32,286 nucleotides of DNA from contig JADLCV010000226.1 in assembly GCA_020846995.1 (NCBI GenBank), positions 1 to 32,286 on the forward strand, given 5' to 3'. Both the position numbers and the translations under genes were made by a program. The notes beneath the pieces were generated by a model, which was given only the letters and a program-made list of their open reading frames with translations, was not told the origin of the DNA and did no database searches. Below are positions 23,652 to 32,286 of the stretch, one piece after another (position 1 is the stretch's first letter; each line of letters begins with the position of its first letter). The stretch is from Paracoccaceae bacterium (lineage in GTDB: Bacteria > Pseudomonadota > Alphaproteobacteria > Rhodobacterales > Rhodobacteraceae).

Positions 23652-24590
23652 TCAGTAGCTGCGGGCGCGGTCGACGAGGTGCAGGAAGGCAAGCCCCGCC
23701 TCGCCCCGGCGGATGTTCTCGGCGAGGACCACGGCGGCCGTCGCGGGCCGGGTCTCGGCGGCGATGTGCGGCGTCACCGTCACCCGCGGATGGGCCCAGA
23801 AGGGATGCCAGGGCGGCAGCGGCTCCTCGCGGAAGACGTCGAGCGTCGCGTGGCCGACCTGCCCGGAATCGAGCGCCGCGATCAGCGCCGCGTCGTCGAT
23901 CAGCCCGCCGCGGGCGGCGTTGATGACGACCGCGCCCCTCGGCAGATGGGCGAGGCGGCGGGCGTCGAGGAGGTTCCTCGTCGCCGGCGTCAGGGGCAGG
24001 AGGAGGACGAGGATCTGCGACTGGCCGAGGACATGGGCGAGCCCCGCCGCGCCGTCGCGGCAGGCGAGCCCCGGCACCACCCGCGGGCTCCGGCTCCAGC
24101 CCGTGACCGGGAAGCCGATCGTCGCGAGCATCCGCCCCGCCGCCTGGCCGAGTTCGCCGAGCCCGAGGATGCCCACCGGCCGCTCGGCGGCGAGCGGCGG
24201 GAGGACCTCGTGGCGCCAGACCCCGTCCTGACCCGTGACATGGGCGTCGGTGCCGAGGTGATGGCGGAGGACATGGCCCGTGACCCACTCGGCCATGCCC
24301 TGCGTCATCGCCGGATCGACCATGCGGCAGAGCGGCTGGACGAGGGTCGGGTTGGCGAGGATGCCCTCGACCCCGGCGAAGAGGTGGAGCGCGGCCTTCG
24401 CCCGCCGGTAGGGGCGGAAGTCCTCGATCGTCCCCCCCGGGGCGGTGACGAGGTAGTCGACCGCCGCCGGATCCTCGGTGCGGTCGCTGACCTCGGCCGC
24501 GACCCCGGCCGCGGCCAGCGCCGCCCGCAGCGGGCCGGCGTAGCGCGGCCAGCGCCCGGGCCCGGCCGCGAAGAGGACGCGCACCGTCAC
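23652..24590 (-). CDS. ghrA: glyoxylate/hydroxypyruvate reductase A-type 2-hydroxyacid dehydrogenase
   Basis: 312 residues. Reduces glyoxylate or hydroxypyruvate with NAD(P)H. Seen: cofactor motif GILGLGELGQAAG near residue 140, WSRSPR after beta-2 (Arg favours NADPH), catalytic Arg in NAARGGLID, Glu in DVFREEPLP and His in VTPHIAAET. Start: GTG 24590 overlaps the rodA stop (GTGA), with another GTG six bases on. Last gene of the mre operon and convergent with ecm, whose stop is only 12 bases away. Glyoxylate metabolism would fit the ethylmalonyl-CoA pathway next door, but its translational coupling to rodA is curious. The specific substrate is inferred. Confidence 0.88.
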   Translation of the reverse strand: MTVRVLFAAGPGRWPRYAGPLRAALAAAGVAAEVSDRTEDPAAVDYLVTAPGGTIEDFRPYRRAKAALHLFAGVEGILANPTLVQPLCRMVDPAMTQGMAEWVTGHVLRHHLGTDAHVTGQDGVWRHEVLPPLAAERPVGILGLGELGQAAGRMLATIGFPVTGWSRSPRVVPGLACRDGAAGLAHVLGQSQILVLLLPLTPATRNLLDARRLAHLPRGAVVINAARGGLIDDAALIAALDSGQVGHATLDVFREEPLPPWHPFWAHPRVTVTPHIAAETRPATAAVVLAENIRRGEAGLAFLHLVDRARSY

Positions 24591-25735
24591 GCGCGGTTCC
24601 GCGGCCGGTGGACATGGGCCGACTGGACCATCCCGAAGCCTGCCAGCAGCACGAGCATCGCCGAACCCCCGTAGGAGACGAGCGGCAGGGGCACGCCCAC
24701 CACCGGCGCGAGCCCCATTACCATCGCCATGTTGACGGCGAAATAGAAGAAGAAGGTGCCGGCGATGCCGACGATCAGGAGCTGGCTGAAGCGGTCGCGG
24801 GTGTTGATCGCCGAGGCGAGGCAGAAGGCGATGACGAGCGCGTAGAGGGCCAGAAGCGAGAAGGCGCCGACAAAGCCGAACTCCTCGGCGAGCGTGGTGA
24901 AGATGAAGTCGGTGTGCTTCTCGGGCAGGAAGTTCAGCCGCGACTGGGTGCCCTGCATGAAGCCCTTGCCGGTCCAGCCGCCCGAGCCGAGGGCGATCTT
25001 GGCCTGGCTGATGTGGTAGCCCGCGCCGAGGGGGTCGAGGTCGGGGTTGAGGAAGGTGTCGATGCGCCGGAACTGGTAGTCCATGAGCAGCTGCCAGGGC
25101 GTCCCGCGCGAGGCGAAGACGAGCGTCACGAGGCCGGCGCCGGCAGCGATCACCGAGGCGAAGTAGAGCCAGTGGACGCCGGCCGCGACCATCACGAGCC
25201 CGCCGCCGAGGGCGAGCAGGAGGGCGGTGCCGAGGTCGGGCTGGGTCAGCACGAAGCCGGCCGGCACGAGCGTCAGCAGGGCCGGCAGGAGCACCCAGAA
25301 CGGGCGCGAGACCTTGTCGGTGTCGAGCCAGTCGTAATAGGCCGCGAGCAGCATCACCAGCGTGACCTTCATGAGCTCGGAGGGCTGGAGACGGACGAAG
25401 CCGAGGTCGATCCAGCGCTGCGCCCCCATGCCGACGGTGCCGACGAGCGGCACCGCGACGAGGAGGAGGAGCGCCACCCCGGAGGCGAGGCCGGCGACGT
25501 TCCTCCAGAACCAGATCGGCGTGAAGCCGAAGGCGATCATCACCGCCAGCCCGAGCGCGAAGCGTTTCATCTGCGGCTCGGCCCAGCGCGAGAGGTCGCC
25601 GCCGGCAACCGAATAGAGCATCAGGAACCCCACCCCCGCGACCGAGGACAGCAGGACGACGAGCGCCCAATTGAGATGGAGGACCTTGGCGACGCCGGTC
25701 GGGACCGTCTTGACGGTGTATTCGAGAAAGCTCAT
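24587..25735 (-). CDS. rodA: peptidoglycan glycosyltransferase RodA
   Basis: 382-residue SEDS-family membrane protein that polymerises glycan strands during cell elongation, partnered with PBP2. About ten membrane segments. Key motifs: SVAGVGFLMLYSV near the N-terminus, GAQRWIDLGFVRLQPSELMK, TQPDLGTALLL with the essential Asp, FLPEKHTDFIFTTLAEEFG in the large loop region and PLPLVSYGGSAM near the end. ATG 25735 follows the mrdA stop by 12 bases with GGGAG between. Overlaps the reductase gene by four bases at its stop. Confidence 0.96.
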   Translation of the reverse strand: MSFLEYTVKTVPTGVAKVLHLNWALVVLLSSVAGVGFLMLYSVAGGDLSRWAEPQMKRFALGLAVMIAFGFTPIWFWRNVAGLASGVALLLLVAVPLVGTVGMGAQRWIDLGFVRLQPSELMKVTLVMLLAAYYDWLDTDKVSRPFWVLLPALLTLVPAGFVLTQPDLGTALLLALGGGLVMVAAGVHWLYFASVIAAGAGLVTLVFASRGTPWQLLMDYQFRRIDTFLNPDLDPLGAGYHISQAKIALGSGGWTGKGFMQGTQSRLNFLPEKHTDFIFTTLAEEFGFVGAFSLLALYALVIAFCLASAINTRDRFSQLLIVGIAGTFFFYFAVNMAMVMGLAPVVGVPLPLVSYGGSAMLVLLAGFGMVQSAHVHRPRNRA

Positions 25736-25747
25736 CGGCCCGCTCCC

Positions 25748-27691
25748 TCAGGCCCGCGAGGCGCCGGGCCCCGGCGGCGGCATCAGTCGCGGGGCAAGTT
25801 CGCGCTGCTGGGTCTCGATGCGGTTGCGCTGGCTCGCGGGATAGGCGCTGACCGGCGGCGTCCCCTCGTAGAGCGCCTGGAGGACGATGTCGCGGGCGAT
25901 GGGGGCGGCGGCCGTCGAGCCGCCGCCGCCATGCTCGACCACGACGGCGACGGCGATGCGCGGCGCCTCGTGGGGGGCGAAGGCGACGAAGAGGGCGTGG
26001 TCGCGCCGGTTCCACGGCAACTGGTCGTTGCCGAGGACGCCGCGGGCGCGCTCGGCGGCGGTGATGTTGCGCACCTGGCTGGTGCCGGTCTTGCCCGCCA
26101 TCCGCATCTCGGCGGCGTCGATGCGGCTCGACCAGGCGGTGCCGCGCTCGCTCTGGCAGACGTTGTACAGCGCCCGCCGGATCTCGCGCAGGTGGCCGGG
26201 GTCGAGCCCGAGCGGGGGCGCCGGTGCGGGCGCCTGCTCGACCCCGTTGACCGCCCGGACCAGCCGCGGCACCACCGCCCGGCCGCTCGCGAGGCGGGCC
26301 GTCATCACCGCCAGCTGGAGGGGCGAGGCAAGCACGTAGCCCTGGCCGATGGCAGCGTTGATGGTGTCGCCGATGCGCCATTCCTGACCGTGGCGGGCGC
26401 GCTTCCAGTCGCGCGAGGGGTTCAGCCCCTCGGAGATCGCCGACAGCGGCAGATCGAAGCGCTGGCCGAGGCCGAGGCGGCCGGCCATGGCGTGGATGCG
26501 CTCGATCCCCGTCCGCTGGGCGAGTTCGTAGTAGTAGACGTCGCAGGATTCGGTCAGGCTGCGGACCAGCGCGACCGCGCCGTGCCCGCCGCCGCGCCAG
26601 CAGTGGAAGCGGCTGCCCGCGACCTCGACATGGCCGGGGCAGCGCACGGTCTCGTCGGGGCGGACGACGCCGGCCTCGAGGGCCGCGAGGGCCGTCACCA
26701 TCTTGAAGGTCGATCCCGGCGGATAGGCGCCCTGCACCGTCTTGGTGGCCAGCGGCCGGTGGTCGTTGTCGGTGAGGCCCCGGTAGTCGGCGACCGAGAT
26801 CCCGCGCACGAAGAGGTTGGGGTCGTAGCCCGGCGCCGAGGCGATGGCGAGGAGGTCGCCCGAGGCGACGTCCATGACCACGGCGGCCGCGCTTTCCGCA
26901 CCCAGCCGGGCCTGGACGTAGTTCTGGAGGCGGGCGTCGAGCGAAAGCTGCACGTCCGCCCCCGGGACGCCCTCGCGGCGGTCGAGTTCGCGGATCACCC
27001 GCCCGACGGCGTTGACCTCGATCCGGCGCGAGCCGGCGCTGCCGCGCAGCGTGTCCTCCATCCGCGCCTCGACGCCGACCTTGCCGATCTGGAAGCGCGG
27101 GATCTGGAGGAGGGGGTCGGGGTCCTCGAGGCGGGCAAGGTCGGCCTCGCTGACCGGGCCGACATAGCCCACGACATGGGCGGTGTCGGCCCCGAGCGGA
27201 TAGTGGCGCGAGAGCCCGACCTCGGGGAAGACCCCGGGCAGCGCCGGGGCGTTGGCGGCAACCCGCGCCACGTCCTCCCACGCCAGCCGTTCGGCGACGG
27301 CGATGGGCACGAAGGGGCTGCGGCGGGCGATCTCGCGCCGGGCCCGCTCGACCGCCTCGTCGTCAAGCCCGATCAGGGTCTGGAGGCGCGCGAGCACGGC
27401 GGCGACGTCGCCCGCGTCCTCGCGGACGATGACGACGCGGTAGTTCTGCTCGTTGTCGGCGAGGATGGTGCCGCGACGGTCGTAGACGAGGCCGCGGGCG
27501 GGGGGCAGGAGGCGGAGGGCGATCCGGTTCTCGTCGGCGAGCACGCGGAAGCGGTCGGCCTCCTCGACCTGGAGGTGGCGGAGGCGGAGGGCGAGGGCCC
27601 CGAGGACGCCGGCCTGGGCGCCGGCGAGGATCAGGGCCCGGCGCGTGACCCGCCGGGCGCTCGCCTCGGCATCGCGGGCGGTGCGCCTCAC
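25748..27691 (-). CDS. mrdA: penicillin-binding protein 2 (elongasome transpeptidase)
   Basis: 647 residues. Cross-links peptidoglycan during elongation. One N-terminal membrane anchor (about residues 16-36, RRALILAGAQAGVLGALAL), then the pedestal domain with ARGLVYDRRG, then the transpeptidase domain with SxxK in PPGSTFKMV (Ser near residue 327), the second motif SCD in ESCDVYYYELA and KTG in MAGKTGTSQV (near residue 532). Start GTG 27691 overlaps the mreD stop (GTGA); longer versions run into mreD. Also called pbpA. Forms the core synthase with RodA. Confidence 0.95.
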   Translation of the reverse strand: MRRTARDAEASARRVTRRALILAGAQAGVLGALALRLRHLQVEEADRFRVLADENRIALRLLPPARGLVYDRRGTILADNEQNYRVVIVREDAGDVAAVLARLQTLIGLDDEAVERARREIARRSPFVPIAVAERLAWEDVARVAANAPALPGVFPEVGLSRHYPLGADTAHVVGYVGPVSEADLARLEDPDPLLQIPRFQIGKVGVEARMEDTLRGSAGSRRIEVNAVGRVIRELDRREGVPGADVQLSLDARLQNYVQARLGAESAAAVVMDVASGDLLAIASAPGYDPNLFVRGISVADYRGLTDNDHRPLATKTVQGAYPPGSTFKMVTALAALEAGVVRPDETVRCPGHVEVAGSRFHCWRGGGHGAVALVRSLTESCDVYYYELAQRTGIERIHAMAGRLGLGQRFDLPLSAISEGLNPSRDWKRARHGQEWRIGDTINAAIGQGYVLASPLQLAVMTARLASGRAVVPRLVRAVNGVEQAPAPAPPLGLDPGHLREIRRALYNVCQSERGTAWSSRIDAAEMRMAGKTGTSQVRNITAAERARGVLGNDQLPWNRRDHALFVAFAPHEAPRIAVAVVVEHGGGGSTAAAPIARDIVLQALYEGTPPVSAYPASQRNRIETQQRELAPRLMPPPGPGASRA

Positions 27692-28227
27692 AGCCGCCTC
27701 CCGAGGGCATCGACCTCGCCCGTCGCCGGCTTGCGCACGCCGAGGCCGCGGTGCGAGACGAAGGCGGCAAGGGGATAGGCGAGGGCCGTCAGGACGAGGA
27801 GCACGAGCCCCTGCTCGACCCCCGGCTGGGGCACGAAGGCGACGGCGAGGACGACGCGCGTGGCGAGCGTCGCCGCCGTCATCACGACCGCCACGATCGC
27901 CCATTCGAGAAGGAACGAGACATCGCGCACGAGCACGGCCCGGCCGCGCAGGAACTCGGTCCCGAGGACGACGGCGAGCGTCCAGAGGCCGGGCGGCCGG
28001 AGGGTCAGCAGGTCCTCGACCAGGAACACCGCGGCAACAAGCAGGGGCGGGACGTACTCGGGCCGCCGCAGCGCCCAGGCGAAGGTGACGCAGAGGAGAA
28101 GGTCGGGGGCCGGCACCCGCCCCGGCAGGTCGCCGACCGGCAGGAGCCGCAGGAACAGGAGCACGCCCGCGACGACGACGAAGATCGCCCGGTAAAGCCA
28201 GCGGTCGTCGCGGATCGGCTCAGCCAC
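27688..28227 (-). CDS. mreD: rod-shape-determining protein MreD
   Basis: 179-residue polytopic membrane protein, about five to six hydrophobic segments (WLYRAIFVVVAGVLLFLRLL at residues 10-29; later LLVAAVFLVEDLLTL and LVLLVLTALAYPLAAF). MreD is poorly conserved and is identified mainly by size, topology, the PVGDLPGRVPAPDLLLC loop and position between mreC and mrdA. Start GTG 28227 lies inside the 3' end of mreC (8-base overlap). Links MreC to PBP2/RodA. Confidence 0.93.
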   Translation of the reverse strand: MAEPIRDDRWLYRAIFVVVAGVLLFLRLLPVGDLPGRVPAPDLLLCVTFAWALRRPEYVPPLLVAAVFLVEDLLTLRPPGLWTLAVVLGTEFLRGRAVLVRDVSFLLEWAIVAVVMTAATLATRVVLAVAFVPQPGVEQGLVLLVLTALAYPLAAFVSHRGLGVRKPATGEVDALGRRL

Positions 28228-29116
28228 CCTCGCCCCCTGCCACGGCCGCCGGCGCGGGCGAGGGTCCGATGACCAGCCCGCCGGGATCGGTGATCGTCTC
28301 GCCGGAGTGGCTGCGCAGCACGCGCAGGAACTCTAGCCGCTCGTAGTCGGCCGAAAGCCGCACCCGCAGGCGGCGGTCGGGGCCCTGCGCGACCTGCCCG
28401 ACGAGGAGGCCCGCCGGCAGGACGCCGCCGTCGCCCGAGGTCACCGCCCGGTCGCCCGGCCGCACGAGTTCGGGCCGCTCGAGGAATTCGAGCGGCGGGG
28501 CGGCGCTGTTGTCGCCCGACAGGATCGCGCGCTGGCCCGAGGGCTGGATGACCACGGGCACCCGGCTCGAGGGATCGGTGAGGAGGAGGACCCGCGCCGA
28601 ACGCTCGCCGACGCCCGAGATCCGCCCGGCGAGGCCGAGCCCGTCCATCGCCGCCCAGCCGTCGCGGATGCCGTCGCGGGCGCCGACGTTGAGGATCACC
28701 GACTGGCGGAAGGGCGAGCCGGCGTCGGCGAGGACGACGCCCGTGACATGGGTCAGCATCGGGTCGAGGCGGACGTTGGCGAGGTCGAGCAGGCGGGCGT
28801 ATTTCTGCTCGAGCTGGAGGGCCGCCTCGCGCCATGCCTTCATCTGCTGCAGCTCGCGCCGCAACTCCTGGTTCTGGCCGAGGATGCGGACGTAGGACTG
28901 GAAGCCCTCGACCATCTCGACCGCCCGTGTCACCGGCACCAGCGCCCAGTCCATCCCCGGCACGACGCGGTCGACCAGCGCCGCCCGGAAGCGCTCGACC
29001 CGCGGGCTGTCGATACGCCACAAGAGGAAGAGGCCGAGGAGCGCGAGGCACAGGATCAGGCGCAACAGGTTGCGCACGGGGCGGACGAAGCTGTCTGCGC
29101 TCGGTTCGCGTGCCAA
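28220..29116 (-). CDS. mreC: rod-shape-determining protein MreC
   Basis: 298 residues. N-terminal cytoplasmic tail, one membrane helix (LLRLILCLALLGLFLLW, about 17-33), a coiled coil (about 75-110, EGFQSYVRILGQNQELRRELQQ region), then the periplasmic beta domain (VTGVVLADAGSPFRQSVILN, LLTDPSSRVPVV, SGDGGVLPAGLLVG). Bridges the MreB filament to the wall-synthesis enzymes. The start is a TTG at 29116, with GGGAGGGG some distance upstream; a GTG 14 codons later is the alternative. Ends GPSPAPAAVAGGEGG, a low-complexity tail. 54 bases separate it from mreB. Confidence 0.93.
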   Translation of the reverse strand: MAREPSADSFVRPVRNLLRLILCLALLGLFLLWRIDSPRVERFRAALVDRVVPGMDWALVPVTRAVEMVEGFQSYVRILGQNQELRRELQQMKAWREAALQLEQKYARLLDLANVRLDPMLTHVTGVVLADAGSPFRQSVILNVGARDGIRDGWAAMDGLGLAGRISGVGERSARVLLLTDPSSRVPVVIQPSGQRAILSGDNSAAPPLEFLERPELVRPGDRAVTSGDGGVLPAGLLVGQVAQGPDRRLRVRLSADYERLEFLRVLRSHSGETITDPGGLVIGPSPAPAAVAGGEGG

Positions 29117-29170
29117 GGGCCGCCCCCGTCCCCTCCCCGCGTGCGCGCGCCCCGCGGGACACCCGTCCGC

Positions 29171-32061
<2,891 letters not shown>

Positions 32062-32103
32062 GGGAGATCTCCCGGGTGGTTCCTGAGCCGTCCTGCCGGG
32101 CGC

Positions 32104-32140
32104 GGGGCGACCTCCGAGCGTCGCGCCCTGGGGCACGCTC
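32104..32140 (-). promoter_or_regulatory. mutually exclusive attenuator hairpins between leader peptide and leuA
   Basis: Hairpin 1: GAGCGT/ACGCTC arms at 32116-32121 and 32135-32140, its first arm overlapping the leader stop. Hairpin 2: GCGAC/GTCGC arms at 32107-32111 and 32120-32124, extended by G-C pairs; an alternative seven-base pairing GGGCGCG/CGCGCCC uses 32098-32104 with 32122-32128. Hairpins 1 and 2 share bases and cannot coexist. No T-run follows, so whether one is a terminator or controls translation of leuA is open. Confidence 0.6.
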
Positions 32141-32225
32141 AGAGGCGGCTAAGGAGCAGCAGGCCGCATGCGGGCCGGGGGCAGAAGCCCCGGCGCGGAA
32201 GGGTGATGGCGCGGCCCGTGGTCAT
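32139..32225 (-). CDS. leuL: leucine leader peptide (leuA attenuator)
   Basis: 28-codon open frame MTTGRAITLPRRGFCPRP, then ACG, LLLL and SRL-stop. Four consecutive leucine codons (CTG CTG CTC CTT) lie at 32151-32162, with a fifth just before the stop and one more at codon 9. It ends about 80 bases before leuA, with competing hairpins in between. Leader peptides rich in the end-product amino acid are the known basis of ribosome-mediated attenuation of leucine genes, including in alphaproteobacteria. No Shine-Dalgarno precedes the ATG, and the predicted transcription start lies only a couple of bases upstream, so translation may be leaderless. Too short to find by size filters. Confidence 0.78.
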   Translation of the reverse strand: MTTGRAITLPRRGFCPRPACGLLLLSRL

Positions 32226-32233
32226 GGCCGGGC

Positions 32234-32261
32234 ACGATACGCAGGCGCCGCGAAAAGGCAA
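32234..32261 (-). promoter_or_regulatory. candidate promoter of leuL-leuA
   Basis: Minus strand TTGCCT (32256-32261), 16 bases, TATCGT (32234-32239), each four of six to consensus. The implied start, about 32226-32228, falls at the leader ATG (32225). Confidence 0.5.
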
Positions 32262-32286
32262 GGCGCATTCGCCACCCGCGGGCCGC

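Noticed and set aside
23652-27281. One continuous 1209-codon open frame running through mrdA and rodA into the reductase gene
   Set aside because: Only its last 312 codons match a family. The rest reads Arg/Pro/Ala-rich shadow of mrdA and rodA in a different frame, as expected at this GC content.

Overview
The window is very GC-rich, with G or C in most third codon positions, and reads as a chromosomal piece of an alphaproteobacterium, most likely in the Rhodobacterales. Three things point there: a divergent ccr/ecm pair of the ethylmalonyl-CoA pathway; a luxR-luxI pair preceded by a small MQHDW-type gene; and the block leuA / mreB-mreC-mreD-mrdA-rodA followed by a 2-hydroxyacid dehydrogenase. 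The placement is by recall of families and gene order, not by a search. I saw no rRNA, tRNA, CRISPR array, insertion sequence or phage block.

Layout. 1-5758 (+) is a probable operon: the 3' part of an ADP-forming acyl-CoA synthetase (cut by the window edge), an atypical crotonase, and a complete NitT/TauT-type ABC importer (permease, binding protein, ATPase). Together they suggest import of an organic acid followed by CoA activation. 6038-7014 (-) holds a single-domain AsnC/Lrp sensor protein and an SDR. 7132-12490 (+) holds a secreted protein, a zinc-ribbon protein, an SDR with a P1-family peptidase, a second small secreted protein and a succinate-semialdehyde dehydrogenase. 12667-13571 (-) is a collagen-like, chitin-binding-like gene broken by two apparent frameshifts. 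It is divergent from a DUF1800-DUF1501 pair (13764-16486, +).

16589-19903 (-) is a quorum-sensing block: small gene, luxR, luxI, then a RecD-like helicase gene. 20085-23639 holds the divergent ccr and ecm genes, with two perfect palindromes in the shared promoter region. 23652-30208 (-) is the cell-shape (elongasome) operon mreB, mreC, mreD, mrdA, rodA plus a glyoxylate/hydroxypyruvate reductase gene; several genes overlap start-to-stop. 30508-32225 (-) is leuA, preceded by a 28-codon leader peptide with four consecutive leucine codons and mutually exclusive hairpins, a textbook-style attenuator that may be translated from a nearly leaderless mRNA.

Most striking items: the leucine leader, the broken collagen-like gene beside DUF1800/DUF1501, the dyad over the luxI ribosome-binding site, and the palindromes between ccr and ecm. 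I did not find a clearly unprecedented multi-gene system.
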